Assembly (NCBI GenBank): GCA_009782665.1
Contig: WRIP01000057.1
Coordinates: 1 to 7,430 of the forward strand
Length of the DNA stretch: 7,430 nt
Source of the DNA: Oscillospiraceae bacterium
GTDB taxonomy: Bacteria > Bacillota > Clostridia > Oscillospirales > Ruminococcaceae
Reading direction: 5' to 3'
The notes beneath the pieces were generated by a model. The model worked only from the letters and a program-made list of their open reading frames with translations. It did not search any database and had not been told where the DNA came from. Of this stretch, positions 1 through 6,571 are shown piece after piece. Position 1 is the first letter of the stretch, and each line of letters begins with the position of its first letter. Made by a program: the position numbers and the translations under genes.

Positions 1-921
1 CTCATATACCGGAGGTGACAGATATAAGGGGAGTATATTCACATCTGTTGGTCTAGAGAGAGTGAATCCGGCTTGCTGCATATCTTTTAGTTCTACCCCG
101 AAAGAGTACCAATCGACATATTCCGCCTTATGAGCTATCGTCAAGTCTTCCAGGAAGTGACCGGTACTACCGATTAATGAAGCTTCTCCGATAAAGTCCA
201 CAACCCGCAGCATGCAAACTGCTTCATGTTGTATTTTTCTGATAACTACTATTGCCTCCTTCTCTTCATCGAAAAGTCGAAATAGCATATACCGATGAAA
301 TGGGTATTCTAGATATCGTCTAGCCACATAATCTCCGTCCTTATATGGACGGTTATCTTCATATGAGATAAAACTGAAATCATTCAGTTGCTGTCGGGTG
401 GTTATCTCGCGAGCAGATATGTGTTTTGAAGAGATTTCTGGCAAAACATACTCTGAGATACACCCTAAAGTTACCTCTGTACAGAGGGGATTGAGGCGAT
501 AGAAATGACACATATCCGCTACTGTATAACCTAGGAATTCATATATCCCAGCCGTATTCCGACGGATATTGTTACAGTTAAGTGTTCTCGCATGAGTTAT
601 GAGCCGAATCTGTTCGATTAACCTTAAGGAGATGCCGAAACGAACCCCCTTCTTGGTGAGTATATATGATAGAAAAACATCCGGGGTTGCTCCACTGTTG
701 GTCAAAATATATCCGCATACCCCTACTATCTCCCTCATACTACCATCTTCTGATGCTTCATATGCCATGACCATATTTATACTATCACCACTGCGGTAGT
801 ACCAATCAAAAAGCTCTTGGTTATGGATGAGCGGATGTTCTTCTCCCCAATAGATCTTGCAGAAATCCTTCAGGTCGTTTAGATATTCATCCTGTAGCTG
901 ACAATAGATGATTTCACTCAT
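1..921 (-). CDS. GNAT-like tandem acyltransferase, 3' end outside window (partial)
   Basis: An open frame starts at the ATG at 921 and runs without a stop to base 1, giving 307 residues with the C-terminus missing. The N-terminal half (about 1-145) looks like a GNAT fold: an H-P-L...L-F-D-W-Y-Y segment (29-42), a G-V-C-G-Y-I strand (67-72) and an acetyl-CoA-site-like stretch K-K-G-V-R-F-G-I-S-L followed by a helix (90-106), then F-L-G-Y (129-132). A second half (about 180-300) has R-R-Y-L-E-Y-P (201-207), A-E-Y-V-D-W-Y (266-272) and A-G-F...N-I-L-P-L-Y (284-300). From memory this two-part pattern matches uncharacterised proteins of O-antigen and capsule loci that end in a motif like N-I-I-P-N-Y-F-E-P. 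It is the last visible gene of the FkbH operon, 11 bases after the SDR stop, with only a weak AAGAGA-type ribosome binding site. I infer transfer of an ACP- or CoA-bound acyl group to a sugar amine or hydroxyl; the substrate is unknown. Confidence 0.72.
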   Translation of the reverse strand, partial: MSEIIYCQLQDEYLNDLKDFCKIYWGEEHPLIHNQELFDWYYRSGDSINMVMAYEASEDGSMREIVGVCGYILTNSGATPDVFLSYILTKKGVRFGISLRLIEQIRLITHARTLNCNNIRRNTAGIYEFLGYTVADMCHFYRLNPLCTEVTLGCISEYVLPEISSKHISAREITTRQQLNDFSFISYEDNRPYKDGDYVARRYLEYPFHRYMLFRLFDEEKEAIVVIRKIQHEAVCMLRVVDFIGEASLIGSTGHFLEDLTIAHKAEYVDWYSFGVELKDMQQAGFTLSRPTDVNILPLYLSPPVYE

Positions 922-932
922 GTTCGTTTCTC

Positions 933-1688
933 TTAAAAAAAGGCAGTCCCGCCAGTTATCGGGATAATCGTACCGGTCATATACTCGATGTCTTGCTTTA
1001 GTAGCATACCGAGTATCCCGACTATATCCTCAGGCGTGGCGATACGTCCCATGGGATGTGCTTTTGCGGTTGATTCTATCTCAAATTCGGGTAATGTACT
1101 CAGAAAGTTTGTTTCGGTCATGGAAGGAGCTACCGCATTTATCGTAATACCTTTTCCGGCATATTCGACAGCCAATGACTTCATTAACCCCATCAGGGCA
1201 TACTTGGCAGAAACATACTCTGAGAGATACTTCGGAGGGACCCCTATACAGTATGATGTCAAAACCATTGCTATTCTACCGAAATTATCTTTAACCATAG
1301 CCGGTAGAAAGGCTTGCAGAATCATTGCTGCGCTGACCACCTGGATATTGATTTCTCTCAGATATCGATTGGGATCAAACTTGGTGATTCGATTAGGTTT
1401 TGCAGGGGATGACGGCAGATGAACAATCCTCGATATATGTCTATCTATTGCTACAACACCTTGAATGAACTCAGTGATACCCGGGACCGAGGACAGATCT
1501 CCATAAACCGACCACAGATTATCTCGATTTGATGCGGTCGCTTCGGCTTTTTCCTTCGAAAGATAATAATGTGCTATTACATCTGTTGATATAGTTTCAA
1601 TTAACTTCGCTCCGATATCGCTATCAGCTCCCACAACCAGTGTAACACCGTTTCTATCGCTCTTTTCCATAATTTCCTCAATACTCAT
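933..1688 (-). CDS. SDR family NAD(P)-dependent oxidoreductase
   Basis: This 251-residue protein is a classical short-chain dehydrogenase/reductase of usual family length. The nucleotide-binding motif is G-A-D-S-D-I-G (20-26), a variant of T-G-x-x-x-G-I-G. The catalytic set is present: N114, S145, Y158 and K162, with the Ser-to-Tyr spacing of 13 seen in FabG and the Y-V-S-A-K form of YxxxK. A TPEDI segment (218-222) and a final I-T-G-G (244-247) also fit. The usual N-N-A-G motif after beta-4 is replaced by H-L-P-S-S (90-94), which is odd. The frame opens at 1688 in a TGATG overlap with the ACP stop, but no Shine-Dalgarno precedes that ATG; the ATG at 1670 (residue 7) has GAGGA just upstream and may be the real start. 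Its place between an ACP and an acyltransferase suggests oxidation or reduction of an ACP-bound or sugar-linked intermediate. Cofactor preference and substrate cannot be read from the sequence. Confidence 0.9.
   Translation of the reverse strand: MSIEEIMEKSDRNGVTLVVGADSDIGAKLIETISTDVIAHYYLSKEKAEATASNRDNLWSVYGDLSSVPGITEFIQGVVAIDRHISRIVHLPSSPAKPNRITKFDPNRYLREINIQVVSAAMILQAFLPAMVKDNFGRIAMVLTSYCIGVPPKYLSEYVSAKYALMGLMKSLAVEYAGKGITINAVAPSMTETNFLSTLPEFEIESTAKAHPMGRIATPEDIVGILGMLLKQDIEYMTGTIIPITGGTAFF
1671..1682 (-). promoter_or_regulatory. Ribosome binding site for the alternative SDR start at 1670
   Basis: On the minus strand the first codons of the SDR frame read T-GAGGA-AATT-ATG, which puts a purine-rich Shine-Dalgarno 4 bases before the ATG at 1670. 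The annotated ATG at 1688 has only CCAAGTTATCC before it. Either the ATG at 1688 is used by translational coupling to the ACP gene, or the shorter 245-residue protein is made. The shorter form still leaves 13 residues before the nucleotide-binding glycine, which is enough for beta-1. Confidence 0.5.
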
Positions 1689-1930
1689 CAGGATAACTTG
1701 GCTTCAATTAAATCGATTGTCTGACCTACATTTTCTAGTCCTTCGACATCATCTATAGAGAATTTAATGGAAAATTCTTTCTGAATTGCTACCAGTATAT
1801 TTATCTGTTCCAAAGATTCCCAATCCTCGATGTCGGTCGCATTAGTCTCATCTGTTATTAGTATATCATTGTCATCAAAAATATCTCTGAAGATATTCTG
1901 TACTCTATCAAGTATCTCTGCTCTATTCAT
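1688..1930 (-). CDS. Acyl carrier protein
   Basis: This 80-residue acidic protein has the length and helical layout of a free-standing acyl carrier protein. The phosphopantetheine site is W-E-S-L-E-Q (37-42) with S39 as the carrier serine. The residue before the serine is Glu where most ACPs have Asp (D-S-L). Downstream, I-N-I-L-V-A-I-Q-K-E-F (43-53) is the recognition helix, and I-D-D-V-E (59-63) and the V-G-Q-T-I-D-L-I segment (68-75) match the later helices. The ATG overlaps the end of the FkbH gene by 8 bases and has a strong GAGGTG ribosome binding site 4 bases upstream, inside the last FkbH codons. The pairing with an FkbH-like protein points to a carrier for a glyceryl-type unit rather than a fatty-acid ACP. 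A phosphopantetheinyl transferase must act from elsewhere. Confidence 0.92.
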   Translation of the reverse strand: MNRAEILDRVQNIFRDIFDDNDILITDETNATDIEDWESLEQINILVAIQKEFSIKFSIDDVEGLENVGQTIDLIEAKLS

Positions 1931-3692
1931 ATATCACCTCTATTGTATCAGTCTCCCGGGCTTGTGAATCGTTGAGTGAAAACTCATACCGGATAGACTC
2001 TGGCAGACTCTCAACCTCGGTAAAACCGAGTTGACAAAACAATTTCTCTATCACTGTATTTTTCTTGGTCGGTATATATATGCCTTCTATTGTGTCTACC
2101 CCTTTAGCGGTTACCTGTCTTATGAGTTCATCAAACAATATATACTCCAGATCTCTACCGAACACTCTACAGCTCATAATGAACAGATCGATTATCGCTT
2201 TATGATCTTTTAGTTCGGCTATGAGTACACAAACCAGTCCGTTATCGCCAAATCTATCGGTTAATCTAGCTGCTATCTTTATATATCGCTCATCTCCTGC
2301 TACTACCGATATCTCTTCTGCTGTATATCGACGGGTGGTGTTGTTGAACTGATTGGTCTTGTTTATCAGTTGGGTTATTCTTTCCCTTCGTTCGGTACTG
2401 AACCCCGAAAGATATGCCTTCATCTCTAAGGATTTCAGATATTCTGAGTAGTCGCTGAATTCCTTTATCGCATTCTCTCGCATACGGTTCTCGCTGTACA
2501 TCTCGGCTCGCTTTAGATCATCATCCGACAACGATACAACCTCAAAGTATCCACTCATGGACAACGTCTGAGGTAATCGCTCAATAGACTTAAAACTAGC
2601 AACCTCAACCGATAGCTCCGATTCGAGTATACGTTCGCGCTCTACCGGATTATCGTCGACAAAGACAAAAGAGTCGGTACCGATATTTAAGCTATCGGCT
2701 GCCTGTTGCAGATTGATTCTTTTCTCGTCCCAGTTGGCTAGAAATACTGAAAAATCTGCCTCGGTTAATATGGAGGATGGATGGGTAAACCCTTCTTTAG
2801 CTAACGCTTCATCGTTCTTAGATATGACTCCGAGTAATATTCCTACTCTTCTTAACTCTTTGGCATATTTCTGTATCTCTGCATGTGCCATCCCTTTAGG
2901 GGTTTCTGCGCCTATTAAGATCCCTTCAACTCCATCATCACCGATTACCCCATTCCATAGGGTATTGTCGAGATCCAGCATCAACGCCTTCTTGTTTCCA
3001 CCGAATAACGCCTTGATGATTGAGGATATTGACAGACATAACAGCGGGATAGCTTCGGGAGCAACCGCATACTTATATGCATTATAGTATCCGGGGTCTG
3101 CCCATTGCTCTAAGCCAAACCATCCCGAAAGATAGTTAATATCATTAATATATATGTAATCATGCCCGGCTGCATAGTCTGCCAACATGAGGTTAAGCTC
3201 GGTGATAAAACGTACCCTGCCGTTAACATCATATGCATCACGGTTACCCATAATCCTAATCGAAGGCAGTTCAAAGTTGTTGATTATTACTGGACAGTTG
3301 TATTGTTGAGCGGCAACTAATAATCTGCTCAGTTTATCCCATTCACCTGCCCTTATCTCTGCTCTTACCTCCGGTGAGTCTCCGGGGGACGGGAACTCTT
3401 CAATGTTGTGGATACTAATATGAATATATATGATCTCAGGAGCAAACTCCGTAAGAGTTGGATTTGAAAACACCAAGTCCTCATAGTATCGGTTAAAGGC
3501 CCCTATGTGAAACAGAGGCTTAATACCCGAATCTAGAAGAAACAGTTCAAGAATACCTGAAATCTCACCGATGGTACTGCCGGACAACAACGCAATTCGT
3601 TTTGGTAATAGGTTGTCTTTTTCCAACAATAGCCGTCTTAACTGTCTTTTTTTTCGTAGAATCTCATTGCCATCTAACGGATATCTGAACAT
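1923..3692 (-). CDS. FkbH-like HAD-IIIC family protein (probable glyceryl-ACP synthase)
   Basis: This 589-residue protein has the full-length FkbH layout. An N-terminal SGNH-like domain (about 30-225) carries L-S-G-S-T-I-G-E (36-43). The HAD phosphatase domain follows: motif I D-L-D-N-T-L-W (240-246), motif II V-I-S-K-N-D (S291), a motif III lysine near K324, and motif IV F-V-D-D-N-P-V-E-R (344-352). The C-terminal GNAT-like part has N-K-T-N-Q-F-N (444-450), D-R-F-G-D-N-G (479-485) and M-S-C-R-V-F-G-R (506-513); C508 is a position where relatives usually carry Cys, perhaps as an acyl-thioester site (inference). Characterised relatives such as OzmB convert 1,3-bisphosphoglycerate to glyceryl-ACP. 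All key residues are intact, so the enzyme is probably active. It is the first gene of the left operon, with GGTGA 6 bases before the ATG, and it overlaps the ACP gene by 8 bases, fitting its role as the enzyme that loads that ACP. Confidence 0.9.
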   Translation of the reverse strand: MFRYPLDGNEILRKKRQLRRLLLEKDNLLPKRIALLSGSTIGEISGILELFLLDSGIKPLFHIGAFNRYYEDLVFSNPTLTEFAPEIIYIHISIHNIEEFPSPGDSPEVRAEIRAGEWDKLSRLLVAAQQYNCPVIINNFELPSIRIMGNRDAYDVNGRVRFITELNLMLADYAAGHDYIYINDINYLSGWFGLEQWADPGYYNAYKYAVAPEAIPLLCLSISSIIKALFGGNKKALMLDLDNTLWNGVIGDDGVEGILIGAETPKGMAHAEIQKYAKELRRVGILLGVISKNDEALAKEGFTHPSSILTEADFSVFLANWDEKRINLQQAADSLNIGTDSFVFVDDNPVERERILESELSVEVASFKSIERLPQTLSMSGYFEVVSLSDDDLKRAEMYSENRMRENAIKEFSDYSEYLKSLEMKAYLSGFSTERRERITQLINKTNQFNNTTRRYTAEEISVVAGDERYIKIAARLTDRFGDNGLVCVLIAELKDHKAIIDLFIMSCRVFGRDLEYILFDELIRQVTAKGVDTIEGIYIPTKKNTVIEKLFCQLGFTEVESLPESIRYEFSLNDSQARETDTIEVIYE

Positions 3693-3768
3693 ACTTGGTC
3701 ACCAAATCTGTATTACCGTGTCGTGTTTTGTCTCTGTCTGCTACCCATTTTATCACAGCATAAGATAA

Positions 3769-3797
3769 GCCGCAAACTATATGTACCCGTTTGCGGC
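3769..3797. repeat. Perfect 9-bp inverted repeat, possible operator or weak terminator
   Basis: GCCGCAAAC (3769-3777) and GTTTGCGGC (3789-3797) are exact inverted copies separated by 11 bases. As RNA from the exporter operon, which ends about 105 bases upstream, it would form a GC-rich hairpin, but what follows on the minus strand is TTATCTTAT and not a run of T, so it would be a poor intrinsic terminator. The arms also sit exactly in the spacer and over the end of the -10 box of the predicted FkbH promoter, with arm centres 20 bp apart (about two helical turns). That is a typical place and geometry for a dimeric repressor. Both roles are possible. Confidence 0.55.
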
Positions 3798-3803
3798 AGT
3801 CAA
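3776..3803 (-). promoter_or_regulatory. Predicted sigma-70-type promoter of the FkbH operon
   Basis: On the minus strand TTGACT (3798-3803) and TATAGT (3776-3781) are separated by 16 bases, each matching 5 of 6 consensus bases. The predicted start is near 3769, giving a 5' untranslated region of about 77 bases before the ATG at 3692. It lies in the 209-base gap between the exporter operon and the FkbH gene, where a promoter is expected. Confidence 0.5.
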
Positions 3804-3901
3804 CTTTAGTCATCAGACTCGGTCAAAGAAGCTGACGGCTAACTGAAAGCAAACCCATCTTCGTTATCTACTGCCTGAGCAGTCAATTTATATCGGTTGT
3901 C

Positions 3902-4690
3902 TCAGATTCTGGTCGCTATCATATTCCCCGACTCATAGCGTTTTAGTCCTCGACCGAAGAACCAATATGTGAAGCAACAGTAGCCAATAACTGTCACCAC
4001 TGCAGCTAAGGTAACCTCAAATGAGAATTCACGGTAGAGACTTAAAGGTATGTGTACCGCTATACCTACCGGCACTAAACTGTACATCAGCGTTCGAATT
4101 AGTGGAGCATAAATCTTTTCGGGGTAGATAGCGAAGTTGATGGCAAACTCGGTGGACAATGCTCCTAGTACCGTTGCATCTCCCATATAGAAACTCAAGC
4201 TATGGGTAAAGACAGTTATAGCAGTCAACAGTATCCCGTAGATAAAGACTCCTACAATAAACCAGCCCCAGGCATATATATCTCTAGTGTATCCGATTGC
4301 CATCAGTATTATTCCGTAACAGAAGTCACCGTATGCGGTTAGAGTGGTACCGGCAGATATCACACTGAGCAGTATATTACAGGGTTGCAGCAGATAGGTA
4401 TCGAGTTCTCCGGTGGATATAAGTTGAGTAATTCTGGATGCATTAGCAAAGAATATCTTAGATAAACCATATCCTGTACTGGTAACTGCCCAGATGAATA
4501 TGACATCAAGAAAGGAATAATCGGCAATGTTGCCGCCCAGTTGGCTGAATGCTATCCACCAAAAAAAGATAAAGGTACTGTTAGAGAGTGCCATGCCGAA
4601 GGCCTGTGAGATAAAACTCGCACGATATTCAACTGCAGATGCTAAATTCAGGCGAAAGTAGCATTTCAAGATTTTTAGATGTTTTTTCAT
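3902..4690 (-). CDS. ABC-2 family transporter permease (second subunit)
   Basis: This 262-residue integral membrane protein has about six hydrophobic segments (roughly 24-48, 60-82, 106-132, 139-167, 180-212, 226-246). Two motifs place it in the ABC-2 permease family that I know as PF06182 (ABC2_membrane_6): I-T-Q-L-I-S-T-G-E-L-D-T-Y-L-L-Q-P (87-103) and the C-terminal G-R-G-L-K-R-Y-E-S-G-N (246-256). It would form the membrane channel together with the other permease and be driven by the ATPase. The start is well supported: GGAGG sits 7 bases before the ATG, overlapping the end of the previous gene, and only 3 bases separate the two genes. It is the last gene of the exporter operon. The family is usually annotated as an exporter; its substrate here is unknown. 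Confidence 0.9.
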   Translation of the reverse strand: MKKHLKILKCYFRLNLASAVEYRASFISQAFGMALSNSTFIFFWWIAFSQLGGNIADYSFLDVIFIWAVTSTGYGLSKIFFANASRITQLISTGELDTYLLQPCNILLSVISAGTTLTAYGDFCYGIILMAIGYTRDIYAWGWFIVGVFIYGILLTAITVFTHSLSFYMGDATVLGALSTEFAINFAIYPEKIYAPLIRTLMYSLVPVGIAVHIPLSLYREFSFEVTLAAVVTVIGYCCFTYWFFGRGLKRYESGNMIATRI

Positions 4691-4693
4691 CGG

Positions 4694-5485
4694 TTAACCT
4701 CCATTGACCACAAGACGCTTTACCCCCGTAGAGTAGCAGAGTAGCGTCAGGATAACGGCTGCTATAGTCCAGATAAGCTGAAAAGAAATCAACCTCAACC
4801 CGATTTCGGGTGAGTAATCGACCAGAATTCGAGCTGGTGCCCAATGCACATAGGAAAATGGCAGGTTTTGTGATATCTTCTGCAACCAACCGGGTAGAAA
4901 CTCTAGCGGTAAAAACATACCGAGCATAAAGGTAGCCTTCTGGTATATGAGGAAAAAGGCATAGTTGTCCTCAACATAGAATGCTGTCAGACCTATCAAC
5001 ATGCAGATGAAGAAATTCAGTGTAATACCGAGTAGAATCGATATGATTAACGGTACTACCGTATGCATGCTGAATGTCTCAAGCGGTCCTACAAAGACAT
5101 ATCCCAACACAATGGCTAGTACCCCGAAGCTGAGGATATTCACAATCGACTGTCCCAGCGCATTGGCATATTGGTATGCCACATAGTGTGTCGGTCGATT
5201 CAGTTGGTAGGCAATGGCACCCGTTTTGATCTCCTCGTTCATGGTACGATAGATATCTGCTCCTGAGGCAAATCCGACAAACTCGGTCATAATCAAATAC
5301 CAGACAATCTGAACGTAATCGTATCCGTGTACACTACCTTCCTGATAGATAGCTCTCCACAGACTCATAAAGATATATATGAAGAGGGTATAGAAGATGA
5401 ACTTAGCGAATATCGCTCCCCTGTAGGTGAGTGTGTTAGTGAAGCTTACCCGCATGATGACAAAGTATTTCCTTAACTGTTTCAT
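4694..5485 (-). CDS. ABC-2 family transporter permease (first subunit)
   Basis: This 263-residue membrane protein has about six predicted membrane segments (roughly 24-43, 58-75, 112-132, 142-170, 176-197, 231-251). It carries the ABC-2 style motif I-K-T-G-A-I-A-Y-Q-L-N-R-P (86-98), in the same place as I-S-T-G-E-L-D-T-Y-L-L-Q-P in the partner permease, and F-L-P-L-E-F-L-P-G-W (191-200) before the last cytoplasmic-side region. The two permeases are about the same length and layout but clearly diverged, which fits an asymmetric heterodimeric channel. The ATG overlaps the ATPase stop by 4 bases (ATGA), a sign of translational coupling. The overlapping 4629-4889 minus-strand frame is a shadow. 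Confidence 0.9.
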   Translation of the reverse strand: MKQLRKYFVIMRVSFTNTLTYRGAIFAKFIFYTLFIYIFMSLWRAIYQEGSVHGYDYVQIVWYLIMTEFVGFASGADIYRTMNEEIKTGAIAYQLNRPTHYVAYQYANALGQSIVNILSFGVLAIVLGYVFVGPLETFSMHTVVPLIISILLGITLNFFICMLIGLTAFYVEDNYAFFLIYQKATFMLGMFLPLEFLPGWLQKISQNLPFSYVHWAPARILVDYSPEIGLRLISFQLIWTIAAVILTLLCYSTGVKRLVVNGG

Positions 5486-6465
5486 CCCACTTCACCCTGC
5501 TTTCGAAAAATAGAGGCGATAATCTCCTCCATCGGAGGATGGGATATGGTAATATCCGCTATACCTTCCAGGGTCGACAGGTTTCGCAGTATCTCTTCGA
5601 GGTTATCCTGAACCATTAGCCTTACCTTAAGACCGCCTTCTTCTACCGTTACCTTCACGTTGTCTAGCTGTGGAAGCCTCTGCGGTGTCACAAAGCTTAT
5701 CTCTATTACCCTTTCCTTTATGTATTCCCGTTTCAACTGCTCAAGCGATGCATCCACAACAATCTTTCCGTTATCAATAACCACCGTGCGTTGAGCCAGA
5801 TGTTCCACATCCATGGGATCATGACTGGTTAAGAACACAGTAGTCCCTCTATCACGGTTGCTCTCTAGTATTACCTCCCGTACCGCTTGTTTACCCACGA
5901 TATCCAAACCGATGGTTGGTTCATCTAAAAACAGTAATTGAGGTTCATGTAACAGTGAAGCAGCTATTTCACAACGAATCCGTTGACCCAATGACAGTCT
6001 TCTGACCGGAGTAGTCAGGAATTCCGTCAGATCCAAACGTTCACTGAGCTCTCCCACACGCCGTGTTCGCTCAGCATCACTGATTTCATAGATAGCTGCC
6101 AGTAACGTAAAACTGTCCAATGCAGGCAGATGAAACCATAGCTGTGATTTTTGCCCGAACACAGTCCCTATCTTCATGGTCAAGCTGCGGCGTTTTTCTA
6201 TAGGCGACATACCGAGTACCGATATTTCACCCGAAGTGGGATACAGAATGCCGCACAGCATCTTTATGAAGGTAGATTTTCCAGCTCCATTAGGTCCTAT
6301 GAACGCAATGATTTCACCCTTTTCTATCTCTAAATCAATCCCGTTGACCGCGGTCACATCCTTGTATTCAGGCTTTAGCAATGAGCTGAAACCTGCCTTT
6401 AAACCTTCTGCTTTGATTCGTGTGTGATAAGTTTTTGTCAGATCCTTAGTTCTGATTATTGCCAT
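5482..6465 (-). CDS. ABC transporter ATP-binding protein (ABC-2 exporter)
   Basis: This 327-residue ATPase powers the two downstream permeases. Counting from the ATG at 6465, Walker A is G-P-N-G-A-G-K-S-T (57-65), the Q-loop lies in F-G-Q-K-S-Q-L-W (103-110, Q105), the signature is L-S-L-G-Q (157-161), Walker B is L-L-F-L-D-E-P (177-183), the D-loop is G-L-D (186-188) and the switch histidine is H215 in L-T-S-H-D. The extended loop before V-N-G (about 15-40) and the G-Q-K-S-Q-L-W signature are typical of ATPases paired with PF06182-type permeases. The last 70 or so residues form a C-terminal regulatory-like domain. A longer frame opens at a TTG at 6477, but those four codons are the ribosome binding site itself, so the ATG at 6465 is the start. 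The gene lies just downstream of an attenuator-like leader, and its stop overlaps the next start. Confidence 0.94.
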   Translation of the reverse strand: MAIIRTKDLTKTYHTRIKAEGLKAGFSSLLKPEYKDVTAVNGIDLEIEKGEIIAFIGPNGAGKSTFIKMLCGILYPTSGEISVLGMSPIEKRRSLTMKIGTVFGQKSQLWFHLPALDSFTLLAAIYEISDAERTRRVGELSERLDLTEFLTTPVRRLSLGQRIRCEIAASLLHEPQLLFLDEPTIGLDIVGKQAVREVILESNRDRGTTVFLTSHDPMDVEHLAQRTVVIDNGKIVVDASLEQLKREYIKERVIEISFVTPQRLPQLDNVKVTVEEGGLKVRLMVQDNLEEILRNLSTLEGIADITISHPPMEEIIASIFRKQGEVG

Positions 6466-6468
6466 AAT

Positions 6469-6475
6469 CTCCTCC
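6469..6475 (-). promoter_or_regulatory. Ribosome binding site that fixes the ATPase start at 6465
   Basis: GGAGGAG lies 3 bases before the ATG at 6465 (5 bases counting from GGAGG), a near-perfect Shine-Dalgarno. Taking the TTG at 6477 as start would put this site inside the coding region and leave that TTG with only a T-rich sequence upstream. Confidence 0.88.
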
Positions 6476-6513
6476 AAAACAAAAAACTCTGAAATGTTGC
6501 ATCATCTCAGAGT
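6476..6513 (-). terminator. Intrinsic terminator in the leader (attenuator)
   Basis: On the minus strand ACTCTGAGATG (6513-6503) pairs with CATTTCAGAGT (6496-6486) as an 11-bp stem with one G-U pair and a 6-base loop (ATGCAA). It runs directly into TTTTTGTTTT and then the ATPase Shine-Dalgarno. No full-size gene lies between it and the strong promoter at 6652-6681, so it cannot simply end an upstream operon transcribed from that promoter. It is best read as a conditional terminator for the exporter operon. Confidence 0.8.
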
Positions 6514-6571
6514 CTCATATACTAAGCCGATGCAGCACTACAACCAGTCCGTCTCGGCAACTTCGATATTG

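Noticed and set aside
988..1422. 144-codon plus-strand frame opposite the SDR gene.
   Set aside because: It lies antisense to a clearly conserved SDR with intact catalytic motifs, its sequence resembles no family I know, and it has no good ribosome binding site.
2713..3087. 124-codon plus-strand frame inside the FkbH gene.
   Set aside because: It is antisense to the HAD domain motifs and shows no recognisable domain.
3747..3775. Alternative promoter TTGCGG-17-TAAAAT on the minus strand before the FkbH gene.
   Set aside because: The -10 is good (5 of 6) but the -35 matches only 3 of 6 and lies inside the inverted repeat; the TTGACT-16-TATAGT element just upstream is better.
3870..3883. Small hairpin ACTGC-CTGA-GCAGT shortly after the exporter operon.
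   Set aside because: Only a 5-bp stem with no T-run on either strand, so it is not a convincing terminator.
4629..4889. 86-codon minus-strand frame across the junction of the two permeases.
   Set aside because: It overlaps both permease genes in another frame, and its composition is not membrane-like or family-like.
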